From NCBI GenBank assembly GCA_003220685.1, contig QHTE01000055.1, forward strand, positions 224,759 to 288,758: a stretch of 64,000 nt of DNA. Reading direction: 5' to 3'. Under the pieces are notes generated by a model, which was not told where the DNA came from, made no database searches, and saw only the letters and a program-made list of their open reading frames with translations. Shown piece by piece: positions 26,087 through 33,550 of this stretch; the stretch's first letter is position 1, and the number at the start of each line of letters is the position of its first letter. The stretch comes from Candidatus Rokuibacteriota bacterium (GTDB lineage Bacteria; Methylomirabilota; Methylomirabilia; Rokubacteriales; CSP1-6). Both the position numbers and the translations under genes were made by a program.

Positions 26087-26884
26087 TCACTTCCCCTTGA
26101 ACTCGGGCTGTCGCTTCTCGTTGAAGGCGCGGACGCCCTCGAGGCGGTCCTCGGTCACGACCGTCGCATTATAGGCCTCGATCGCGAGGATCATCGCGGT
26201 GTCGAGGTCCGTCTCCGCGCCATAGGCGATGGCCTTCTTCGCCTGACGGACCGCGATGGGCCCGTTCTGCGCGATCGTCGCGGCGATCCGGGTCGCAGTG
26301 GCGCGCGCCTGGCCGGCCGCGACCAGGTGGTTGACGAGGCCCGCCGCCTTGGCCTCGTCGGCCTTCATCCGCCGGCCTGTGAAGATCAGCTCCTTCGCGA
26401 GCGGCGCGCCGACGATCCGCGGCAAGAGCTGCGTGCCGCCGATCCCCGGAAAGATGCCGAGCGTCGTCTCCGGCACACCGAACACCGCCGTCTCGCCGGC
26501 GACGATGAAGTCCGAGAGGATCGCCAGCTCGCAGCCGCCCGCAAGCGCGAAGCCTTCCACCGCGGCGATCACGGGCACCGGGCACCGGAGCACGCGGAAG
26601 GCCGCCTGCTCGAAGATCACGTGCTGTGCGCGCCACGCCTCGTCGGTCATGGCGTTGCGCTCCTTGAGATCGCCGCCGGCGCAGAAGGCGCGGTCGCCGG
26701 CCCCGGTGAACACGATCGCCCGCACGTCCGGGTCGCGCTGGAATCCGTCGAAGCAGGCGAGCAGGTCCTCGCCCATCGCGGTGTTCATCGCGTTCATCTG
26801 CTCGGGCCGGTTCAGGGTGACCGTGACCACCCGCGCGTCGTCCGAGCGCGTGACGAGCAGATGACGGTAGCTCGCGGCGCTCAC
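26087..26884 (-). CDS. Enoyl-CoA hydratase (crotonase family)
   Basis: 265 aa from the GTG at 26882-26884 (GTGA overlap with the CoA transferase). Both catalytic glutamates are present: GGCELAILSDF and FGVPETTLGIFPGIGGTQ, 20 residues apart. The oxyanion loop is GDRAFCAGGDLKER, and the C-terminus EKRQPEFKGK is typical of EchA-type enzymes. The longer frame upstream covers the CoA transferase and is not coding. Middle gene of the CoA transferase-hydratase-dehydrogenase operon, parallel in content to the operon at 5.5-10.7 kb. Confidence 0.92.
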   Translation of the reverse strand: MSAASYRHLLVTRSDDARVVTVTLNRPEQMNAMNTAMGEDLLACFDGFQRDPDVRAIVFTGAGDRAFCAGGDLKERNAMTDEAWRAQHVIFEQAAFRVLRCPVPVIAAVEGFALAGGCELAILSDFIVAGETAVFGVPETTLGIFPGIGGTQLLPRIVGAPLAKELIFTGRRMKADEAKAAGLVNHLVAAGQARATATRIAATIAQNGPIAVRQAKKAIAYGAETDLDTAMILAIEAYNATVVTEDRLEGVRAFNEKRQPEFKGK

Positions 26885-28071
26885 TGGATCACGCCCTTGC
26901 TCCGGAGGCTTCTCACGTCGTCGAGGGTGTAGCCGAGCCAGGTGAGGACGTCGCCGCTGTGCTCGCCGAGGAGCGGCGGCACCCGGCGCACGGCCGGCCG
27001 GACGCCGTCCCAGGTGAGCGGCAGCCCGATGCTCTGGTAGTCGGGCAGCCGCGGATGCGCTGCCCGGACGACCACGCCGCTCTCGCGCGTCTGGGGCTCT
27101 TCGAGCATCTGGTCGACGCTCAAGATCGGCGACGCCGGCACCCCCGCAGCGCGGAGCGCCTCGACGAGCTCGGCCAACTTGCGCTGCCGCGTGCGGGCGG
27201 AGAGCGCCTCGACGAGCGGGCCGCGGTTGCTCACGCGGGAAGGATTGTCCTTGAACCGTGCGTCCTGGGCGAGCTCGGGGCAGCCGAGCGCCGCCGCGAG
27301 CTTCGCGAACAGGGCGTCGGAGCCCGCGCCGATCATCGCGAAGCCGTCGGCCGTCGGGAAGGCTTGATAGGGCGCGATCATCGCGGTGCCGGAGCCCTGC
27401 GGCTGTGGCACGGCGCCGGAGGCCATGTAGCCCATGGCGTGGTAGGACATCCACATCAAGGCCGTCTCGAAGAGCGCGGTTGTCACCTCGATCGCGCGCC
27501 CGGTCGCATCGCGCTGCCGAAGTGCGGCGACGATGCCCAGGGCCGCCCACATGCCGGTGCCCATGTCGACGATCGACGTCCCGACGCGTGCCGGCTCCTG
27601 ATCGGGATGGCCGTTGACCGACATCAAGCCGCTGTACGCCTGCATCAAGGGATCGTATCCGGGCAGATGGCTGAGCGGTCCGCGAGCTCCAAACGCGGTG
27701 ATGGAGCAGTAGACGATGCGTGGGTTGATCCGTGAGGCGGCCGCGAAGTCGAGCCCGAGCTCCTCGATGGCTCCCGGCCTGAGACTCTGCACGAACACGT
27801 CGGCGCGGCCGACCAGGCGGTGCAGGATCTCGAGACCCCCGGGTGACTTGAGGTCGAGGGCGAGACTCTTCTTGTTGCGATTGAGCGAGATGAAGGTGGC
27901 GCTCTCACGGCCCCAATAGGGTGGCGCCCATGCCCTGGCGTCGTCGCCGCGCCCGGGCCGTTCGATCTTCACCACCTCGGCACCCATGTCTCCGAGGGTC
28001 TGGGTGCAGAACGGCCCGGCGACGTTCTGGGTCAGATCGGCAACGACGATACCCTCCAATGGATGCGCCAC
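26881..28071 (-). CDS. CaiB/BaiF (class III) CoA transferase
   Basis: 396 aa. MAHPLEGIVVADLTQNVAGPFCTQTLGDMG and VKIERPGRGDDARAW at the N-terminus. FISLNRNKKSLALDLKSPGG, DVFVQSLRPGAIEELGLDF and VYCSITAFGARGPLSHLPGY (the YDPLMQA Asp is the likely catalytic nucleophile) follow. MSVNGHPDQEPARVGTSIVD is the glycine-rich loop region. First gene of the operon, with the 94-base gap upstream facing the divergent 605-aa gene. Likely transfers CoA to a dicarboxylate or branched acid that the following hydratase and dehydrogenase process. Confidence 0.91.
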   Translation of the reverse strand: MAHPLEGIVVADLTQNVAGPFCTQTLGDMGAEVVKIERPGRGDDARAWAPPYWGRESATFISLNRNKKSLALDLKSPGGLEILHRLVGRADVFVQSLRPGAIEELGLDFAAASRINPRIVYCSITAFGARGPLSHLPGYDPLMQAYSGLMSVNGHPDQEPARVGTSIVDMGTGMWAALGIVAALRQRDATGRAIEVTTALFETALMWMSYHAMGYMASGAVPQPQGSGTAMIAPYQAFPTADGFAMIGAGSDALFAKLAAALGCPELAQDARFKDNPSRVSNRGPLVEALSARTRQRKLAELVEALRAAGVPASPILSVDQMLEEPQTRESGVVVRAAHPRLPDYQSIGLPLTWDGVRPAVRRVPPLLGEHSGDVLTWLGYTLDDVRSLRSKGVIQ

Positions 28072-28147
28072 GCCAGGAGTCTACCATCGCGGAAGTACCT
28101 CAAAACGTCCCCTATCCAGGGATTTTCGGAGCGTCCGGGCTGTGCGA

Positions 28148-28153
28148 TAGAAT
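28148..28153 (+). promoter_or_regulatory. Candidate -10 element upstream of the 605-aa gene
   Basis: TAGAAT, a good match to TATAAT, lies 13 bases before the ATG at 28166; a TTCGGA at 28125-28130 is a poor -35 with 17-base spacing. The leader would be only a few bases long and no Shine-Dalgarno sequence is visible before the ATG, so translation may be nearly leaderless. Weak evidence on its own. Confidence 0.3.
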
Positions 28154-28165
28154 CGAATTCACCCC

Positions 28166-29983
28166 ATGGCTCCGAACGCCGAAGACTTGGCCAAGCGCCT
28201 GGCGGCGCTGAGTGAACGGTTCACGACGCTCGCCGCAGCGCTCGCTCAGGCCACCCGAGAGCTCCAGGCCGGCATCGTCCCGTCCGAGGCCGTCGTCGAC
28301 GAAATCACCAAGATCCGCACTGACTTCGTCGAGGTCCGCCATCGCATTCTGGAGGCGGCTCGCTCGCTTTCCATCACCGTGCCGGCGATCTCCGAAGTCG
28401 ACAGTCTCAGGGCACTCGAGCCGGTGCTCCAGACCCTCGTGCAGACCATCGCAACCCAGGAAAAGAAGGCGGCACTGTCGGAGGCGCGGACCAGGGTCAT
28501 GACGGTGCTGGACCGGATTCTGACCGTTACCCATTCAGACGGCCCGAACTTCGCCTCGCTGGTGCAGTGCCTGATAAAGGCCAAGGAGACTCGCCAGGCG
28601 GCGCAGGACCCCAAGGCGTTCGACTCCGAGGACGCCCCCGCCTTCCTCAACAGCATCCCGGCGTTCGCCGCCTTACTCTCGATCATCGAGGGGCGCGACG
28701 CTATCGACGATGACAAGTTCGCCGTCCTGGACGAGCAGGTGACCCAGGCCTTCGGAAGGACCCTGGCGGTCGCGGCGGCCCGCGGAAAGCTCACTGTCGG
28801 CGCGGTCCCGGCGCCCCTCACGGAGCGGTCGGCTCCTCCCGCGCAGAAGGAGCCGATCACCCGGTCCGCAGCGGCCGCGGCCCATGCTCCGGCCCCCGCG
28901 GCCCCTTCGCGAAACATCATTTTCACCAACCGCGAGCCCACCCCGCCGCCCCGCGAGCCCGTCCAGCCGCGCGAAGGGGTGCTGACGCGCGAGCCCGTCC
29001 AGCCGCGCGAGTCCGCGCAGCCACGGGAAGGTCTCCTGACGCGTGAATCGGCGCAGCCGCGGGAAGACGTCCTGGCGCGTGAGTCGGCGCAGCCCGCCGC
29101 CGATCAGGGACCTCAGGACGAGGCGGCGCAGTGGTGGGTGTCGGCGTGGGCCCGATGGACGCAGTGGAAGGGCACCCTCGCCTTCGACGCCGCCGTGAAG
29201 GAAGAGCTCGGCAAGTACAACTACGTCTTGAGCGTGCCGATCCAGAAGAGCACGGACTACGAAGAGGGCCTGCTCTCGTACGGCTACTCGATCCTCCTCG
29301 ATCACATCGAGCGCCGCTTCTCGGGCTTCGTCAACAAGGCGCTGAACAGCCTCAAGACGTTCCAGCCGGGCACCGCGGGCGCGCCGAAGTCGGTCGGTGC
29401 GCACCTCTACAACGTCCTCGTGAACGAAGGCCGGCTCCAGGAGATCTATCCCGAGTTCGTCAAGACCGTGCTTCTGGCCGCCGTGCCCGAGCCCGGGCTC
29501 TGGACGCACGCGCGCATCCTCGAGTCGACGACCGAGACGCGGATCTTCACGCATCCGAGCAACCGGATCGGCGATCCCGAGCACAACTCCCAGCGGCTCA
29601 CCCAGGAGCGCCAGCGGTTCGCCGACCATCGCTTCCCGGTCGTCGTGTCGCCGATCACCGCTCGCTTCTTCGCGATCGCGGCCGACCTGCGCGAGCCGCG
29701 GTCCATTGACGTGAAGCTGGTGGACGGGCGGAGCGACTCCGATCACGCGTGGCTGCTGACGATGCCGCCCGTGGGACGGGCCGACCTGAAGTCCGAGGTG
29801 CTACGGCTCTTCCCGGAGGGAACCTCGGTGCCGGGGCTGGGACGGGACTACGCGACCTTGTGGGTGGCGGTGTTCAACCCGGATCCGAGCACGGAAAAGA
29901 AGTACGAGCTGACCTTGAGCCTCAAGCAGTCCGCCGCGACCAAGCCGTCGACCGGGACCTTCCGCTCGGCACAGAGCGCCTGA
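28166..29983 (+). CDS. Large uncharacterised protein: helical N-domain, REPVQP-type repeats, globular C-domain
   Basis: 605 aa, no signal peptide or membrane helix; I do not recognise the family. Residues 1 to about 205 are helical and amphipathic (ALAQATRELQAGIV, EVRHRILEAARSL). A basic Pro-rich linker follows with twelve-residue repeats of the type REPVQPREGVLT / RESAQPREDVLA (about residues 256-311). The C-terminal 290 residues start with AAQWWVSAWARWTQWKGTLA and contain YNYVLSVPIQKSTDYEEGLLS, then PSNRIGDPEHNSQRLTQERQ and ATLWVAVFNPDPSTEKKYEL, suggesting a compact domain. One base beyond its stop the convergent 124-aa gene ends. Real gene on the basis of codon-like composition and organised domains. 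Confidence 0.7.
   Translation: MAPNAEDLAKRLAALSERFTTLAAALAQATRELQAGIVPSEAVVDEITKIRTDFVEVRHRILEAARSLSITVPAISEVDSLRALEPVLQTLVQTIATQEKKAALSEARTRVMTVLDRILTVTHSDGPNFASLVQCLIKAKETRQAAQDPKAFDSEDAPAFLNSIPAFAALLSIIEGRDAIDDDKFAVLDEQVTQAFGRTLAVAAARGKLTVGAVPAPLTERSAPPAQKEPITRSAAAAAHAPAPAAPSRNIIFTNREPTPPPREPVQPREGVLTREPVQPRESAQPREGLLTRESAQPREDVLARESAQPAADQGPQDEAAQWWVSAWARWTQWKGTLAFDAAVKEELGKYNYVLSVPIQKSTDYEEGLLSYGYSILLDHIERRFSGFVNKALNSLKTFQPGTAGAPKSVGAHLYNVLVNEGRLQEIYPEFVKTVLLAAVPEPGLWTHARILESTTETRIFTHPSNRIGDPEHNSQRLTQERQRFADHRFPVVVSPITARFFAIAADLREPRSIDVKLVDGRSDSDHAWLLTMPPVGRADLKSEVLRLFPEGTSVPGLGRDYATLWVAVFNPDPSTEKKYELTLSLKQSAATKPSTGTFRSAQSA
28952..29098 (+). repeat. 36-bp-type coding repeats in the linker of the 605-aa protein
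   Basis: CGCGAGCCCGTCCAGCCGCG-like units recur about every 36 bases and encode twelve-residue units beginning REPVQPRE or RESAQPRE. One unit is shortened to eight residues. Copies differ by point changes, so this is an old or selected low-complexity linker rather than a fresh expansion. Confidence 0.75.
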
Positions 29984-29984
29984 T

Positions 29985-30359
29985 TTAGGGCTTCGCGGGA
30001 TCGGCCGCCTTGGGCTGCTCTGCGACCCTTGGCGACTCGGGCGGCCTGGCGTGATCGGGCTGACGCGGTTGGTCCGCGGGTCCCGATCGTTCGAAGGGGC
30101 TCCGGCGAGGGGTGATACCGAGCTTCGCCGCGATCTGTCCCATGGCCTGAGCGATCTCGTCCTTCTCGAGCCGCAGCAGGTGATTCTCCCGCTTCAGGTC
30201 CTCGATGTCCTTGTGAAGCTTATCCACTTCCTTCTGCGCTGCGGCGCCCGCGTGGTGGTCGCCCGCGATGAGCTCGGGCAGCAGACCGAAGATCTGGCGT
30301 GTCTCCTCGATCCACTTCGCGACTCGCTCTCGCGCTTCAGCAGCGGATGTGGGGTCCAT
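29985..30359 (-). CDS. Small coiled-coil protein of unknown function
   Basis: 124 aa from the ATG at 30357-30359, placed 7 bases after GAGGA; a GTG at 30398 in frame gives 13 extra residues. N-terminal MDPTSAAEARERVAKWIEE, then a strongly heptad-like coil KEVDKLHKDIEDLKRENHLL followed by RLEKDEIAQAMGQIAAKLG, and a Pro-rich basic tail. The coil-plus-tail shape resembles phasin/PhaE-like or cell-division coiled-coil partners, but no family is recognised. It converges tail-to-tail with the 605-aa gene (one base apart), which also carries a Pro/Arg/Glu-rich linker. Confidence 0.6.
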   Translation of the reverse strand: MDPTSAAEARERVAKWIEETRQIFGLLPELIAGDHHAGAAAQKEVDKLHKDIEDLKRENHLLRLEKDEIAQAMGQIAAKLGITPRRSPFERSGPADQPRQPDHARPPESPRVAEQPKAADPAKP

Positions 30360-30520
30360 GGCCATCCTCGTCTGCTCCGGGGCGCGGTCCGTCGCCACAT
30401 GTCATTGGGCGGAAGGCCGACGGCAGCCTGCTAGCCCGGGCAGGTGCTACGTTCGTAGAATATCAGCGTAGCATCGGCGTTCAGAAATTCGCAAACCGGC
30501 CGCGGGGGGGGGAGGGCCGG

Positions 30521-31075
30521 TCAGGGCGTCGAGGGCGTGGCCAGGACGGCCTCGATAAACTGGCGTCCCTTCTGGCTATCCCACTGTCGCGGGCCCGCCG
30601 CCCGCCCGACCAGCCGGCCCTGGCGGTCGACGATGTACACGGTCGGCGGACCCCAGACGCCATACGCCTTGCCGGTCACGTCGCCGCTCTCGTCGAGCAG
30701 CACCGGCGCGATGTAGCCGCGCTCCTTGACGGTCTGCCGGACCCTGTCGGGATCCTCTCTGAAGTCGATCAGAAGGACTTCAAGGCCCTTACCGCGGTAA
30801 TCCCGATAGACCTTCTGGACGGGAGGCAACTCCTCCCGGCAGGTGGTTCACCACGTGGCCCAGAAGAAGAGCATCACGACTTTGCCGCGTAGATCGGCGA
30901 GGCTGACCGTCTTGCCGGCGAGATCCGGCAGCGAGAAGGCCGGTGCCGCCTTCGGCGGCGTGTACGGCTGTATCTGCACGCTGGCGAAGTCCGGCCGAGC
31001 GGCCGCCCTGGGCGCGATCGTCGCCGACCCGACCAGCGCCGCGGTGAGGACTGCGACGGGCACTAGTGATCTCAT
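30521..31075 (-). CDS. TlpA/thioredoxin-like protein, probable selenoprotein (UGA at the first active-site Cys)
   Basis: The frame runs from ATG 31073-31075 (an ATG six codons earlier is also in frame) with signal peptide [20 protein letters not shown], then [20 protein letters not shown] and MLFFWATW. It meets a single UGA at 30848-30850 and continues in the same frame as [39 protein letters not shown], ending at 30521. Every piece of a TlpA/AhpC-TSA redoxin is there. The UGA falls exactly on the first Cys of W-C-x-x-C, giving W-U-T-T-C (Sec76, Cys79). A stem-loop begins 9 bases after the UGA. Best reading: an exported selenocysteine thioredoxin of about 184 aa. The alternative is a nonsense mutation or sequencing error. 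No sel genes are in this window. Confidence 0.8.
30815..30842 (-). promoter_or_regulatory. Bacterial SECIS-like hairpin just downstream of the in-frame UGA
   Basis: In mRNA sense a perfect 7-bp stem CGGGAGG/CCUCCCG (30820-30838 on the + strand) encloses the loop AGUUG. Below it a mismatch, a G-C pair and a bulge lead to two more pairs (CU/AG). The loop starts 17 nt after the UGA and has G at its second position. This satisfies the published bacterial SECIS rules of spacing (16-37 nt) and a G in the first two loop bases. The stem is entirely within codons TGC-CGG-GAG-GAG-TTG-CCT-CCC-GTC-CAG. Confidence 0.65.
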
Positions 31076-31108
31076 GAGCGCAGGGTACCGCATGACGCCA
31101 GCCCCGAG

Positions 31109-33457
31109 CTATCTCCGCCGCAAAGCCCGCATGACGCGCTCCGGGGTGATCGGCTGGTCGGTGAGCATCACGCCGAGCGGCGCCAGCGCGTCGTTGACCG
31201 CGTTGACAATCGCGGCGGGCGCGCCCGTCGCCCCCGCCTCGCCCGCACCCTTGAAGCCGCCGACCAGTCCCGGGGCGGGTGTCTCGATGTGGTGCATCTC
31301 GATCGGCGGCAGGTCGGCGCTGGTCGGCACGGCGTAGTCCATCAACGTCGTCGTGAGCAGCTGCCCGGCGTCGTCGTAGACGCAGTGCTCCAGCAGCGCG
31401 CCGCCGAGCCCCTGGGCGATTCCGCCGGCGATCTGGCCCTCGACGAGCGCGGGATTGACGATGCGCCCGCAATCGTCGACGGCGACGTATCGCAGGACAC
31501 GCACGCGGCCGGTGTCGGCGTCGACCTCGACGACCGCGAGGTGGGCACCGTTCGTGAAGGTCCACGCCGCGGGATTCGTGTAGTGCACGGTCGCCTCGAG
31601 GCTCGGCTCGACGCCTCGGAGCTCGTTCGACCGGAAGTGCGCGGCGCGGGCGAGCTCGGCGTAGCTCAGGCCCCGTTCCGGGCTCCCGCGGACCGCCGCG
31701 CGGCCGCCGCCGAGCTCGATGTCGGCGGCGTGCGTCTCCAGGAGCGCAGCCGCGATCGTCCGGATCCGTTCTCCGAGCGCCCGGGCGGCCAGCAGGGTCG
31801 CGCTGCCGCCGATCGGCATGCCGCGGCTCGCCCAGGCGCCTCCGCCGTACGGCACCACGGCGGTGTCGCCCGACCGCACGGCGACCTCGTCGAGCGGGAC
31901 GTCGAGCACGTCGGCGATGATCTGCGCAAGCGCGGTGTGAGTTCCCTGGCCCTGCTCGGTGACGCCCACGAGCGCGGTGACCGCGCCGCCGGGCTCGAGG
32001 CGCACGGTCGTTCCGTCCTGGCCCGAGATCGGCGCGCCGCCGACGCCGTAGAACTGCGCTCCCGGACCGGTGAGCTCGACGAAGCACGCGAGCCCGATGC
32101 CCACGTGGCGTCCCGCGGCGCGCGCCGCCGCCTGCTCGCGCCGCAGCCGGTCGTATCCGGCAGCCTCCACCAGACGCGCCAGCGCGGCCTGATAGCTGCC
32201 GCTGTCGAAGACGTTGCCCGCCGCCGAGGTGTAGGGAAGATCCTCGGGCCGCACCAGATTGCGGCGCCGCGTCTCCGCGGAATCGAGTCCGAGATCGCGC
32301 GCGACGAGATCGATCATGCTCTCGGTCACCGCGGTGGCGATCGGATGACCCACGGCGCGGTACTGCGACGTGACCACTTTGTTCTGCGCGACGACGCGCA
32401 GGGTGGCGTCGTAGTTCCGCACGCGATAGGGCCCCGGGAGCAGCCGGAGCACCTGACCGCCTTCGACGACGCTCGAGCGCGGATACGCGGAGTAGGGCCC
32501 GACCGCAGCCGTGATGCTCGCCCGCATCGCGGTCAGGACGCCGTCGCGGTCGGCCGCGACCTCGACGCGGATCGTCTGCTCGCGCGCGTGGATGTCCGAC
32601 AGGAACGATTCGCGGCGACCCGCGACGAACTTGACGGGCCGACCCAGCGTCAACGCGAGCGCGCACGCCGCCATGTCGTCCTGGTAGACGTGAATCTTGA
32701 TGCCGAAGCTGCCGCCGACGTCAGGGGCCACGACACGGACGCGCGGCTCGGCGAGCCCGAAGAGCTCGGCGACCACGGCCTGCATCATGTGCGGGACCTG
32801 CGTCGAGATCCACAAGGTGAGCGCGCGGGTCGCGGGCTCATAGTCGGCGACCAGGCTTCGCGGCTCGAGCGGCACGCCGGTGTGGCGACCCGTCGTGAAC
32901 GTGCGCGCCCACACGCGGCCGGCGCCGGCGAAGGCGCGCTCGACGTCGCCGGCCGAGAGGCGCGTCTCGTAGAGGACGTTGTCGCCGAGCTCGGGATGGA
33001 TCAGGGGCGCGCCGGCGGCCAGCGCCGTCTCCGGTGCCAGCACCGCGGGCAGCGGCTCGTACTCGACCTCGACCAGCGCCGCCGCGTCGTCGGCCGCCGC
33101 CCGGCTCTCGGCGGCGACCGCGACGATCGGCTCGCCGACGTAGCGCACGCGATCGACGGCGAGCGGGAGCATCGCGCCTGTCTTCATGCCCCGGTAATGG
33201 AGGAGGACGCCGCGATAGGGCTTGCAGAGCCGGGCGACGGCCTCGCCCGTCAGCACGCCGGCGACACCGGGCGCTCGGCGCGCGCGATCGACATCGAGCC
33301 GGACGAGGCGCGCGTGGGCGTGGACGCTGCGGACGAACGCGGCGTGAACCATGCGCGGCAACGTCACGTCGTCGACATAGCGGCCGCGCCCCGTCAGCAA
33401 ACGGGGGTCGTCGCCGCGTTTGACGCGCGCTCCGATTCGGCCCGCCGGCGCCGACAC
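31109..33457 (-). CDS. Xanthine dehydrogenase family, molybdopterin-binding large subunit (orphan)
   Basis: 782 aa from a GTG. Architecture: N-terminal Ald_Xan_dh domain (MVHAAFVRSVHAHARLVRLD; AGVLTGEAV; YVGEPIVAVAAESRAAADDA) then the Mo-binding domain (VVAPDVGGSFGIKIHVYQDD; VTEQGQGTHTALAQIIADVL; VGGFKGAGEAGATGAPAAIV, the last with the catalytic Glu in the GAGE motif). The position of the CO-dehydrogenase active-site loop (VAYRCSFR) reads TSQYRAVGHP, so this is not a CO dehydrogenase. It belongs to the CoxL-like form II group with unknown organic substrates. No FAD- or 2Fe-2S-subunit genes are adjacent, so they must be encoded elsewhere. Confidence 0.9.
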   Translation of the reverse strand: MSAPAGRIGARVKRGDDPRLLTGRGRYVDDVTLPRMVHAAFVRSVHAHARLVRLDVDRARRAPGVAGVLTGEAVARLCKPYRGVLLHYRGMKTGAMLPLAVDRVRYVGEPIVAVAAESRAAADDAAALVEVEYEPLPAVLAPETALAAGAPLIHPELGDNVLYETRLSAGDVERAFAGAGRVWARTFTTGRHTGVPLEPRSLVADYEPATRALTLWISTQVPHMMQAVVAELFGLAEPRVRVVAPDVGGSFGIKIHVYQDDMAACALALTLGRPVKFVAGRRESFLSDIHAREQTIRVEVAADRDGVLTAMRASITAAVGPYSAYPRSSVVEGGQVLRLLPGPYRVRNYDATLRVVAQNKVVTSQYRAVGHPIATAVTESMIDLVARDLGLDSAETRRRNLVRPEDLPYTSAAGNVFDSGSYQAALARLVEAAGYDRLRREQAAARAAGRHVGIGLACFVELTGPGAQFYGVGGAPISGQDGTTVRLEPGGAVTALVGVTEQGQGTHTALAQIIADVLDVPLDEVAVRSGDTAVVPYGGGAWASRGMPIGGSATLLAARALGERIRTIAAALLETHAADIELGGGRAAVRGSPERGLSYAELARAAHFRSNELRGVEPSLEATVHYTNPAAWTFTNGAHLAVVEVDADTGRVRVLRYVAVDDCGRIVNPALVEGQIAGGIAQGLGGALLEHCVYDDAGQLLTTTLMDYAVPTSADLPPIEMHHIETPAPGLVGGFKGAGEAGATGAPAAIVNAVNDALAPLGVMLTDQPITPERVMRALRRR

Positions 33458-33475
33458 GGCGGGAATCTATCACGA

Positions 33476-33504
33476 TTGACACTCGTGAACCGGGCCCCTA
33501 TCAT
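33476..33504 (+). promoter_or_regulatory. Sigma-70-type promoter of the first ABC transporter operon
   Basis: TTGACA (33476-33481), exactly 17 bases, TATCAT (33499-33504): a near-consensus housekeeping promoter in a GC-rich genome. Expected start around 33511, leader about 40 bases, followed by a GGAGG ribosome site 5 bases before the ATG at 33551. The -35 is 19 bases from the start of the divergent xanthine-dehydrogenase-like gene. Confidence 0.75.
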
Positions 33505-33550
33505 CGGCGCGTTTCGAGACACTCCACCCGCGTTCACGACGGAGGTAGTC

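Noticed and set aside
30521-30829. A separate short gene starting at a TTG just after the UGA (thioredoxin C-terminal half)
   Set aside because: Lacking the first half it would lose the fold's beta-strand and active-site Cys; the TTG is itself part of the hairpin. The continuous UGA-containing reading explains both halves.
31289-33550. Very long plus-strand open frame (over 2 kb) antisense to the molybdenum hydroxylase, continuous with the SBP gene
   Set aside because: The sequence is Arg/Ala/Gly/Asp-rich antisense of a well-supported gene; at this GC content long stop-free antisense frames are expected.
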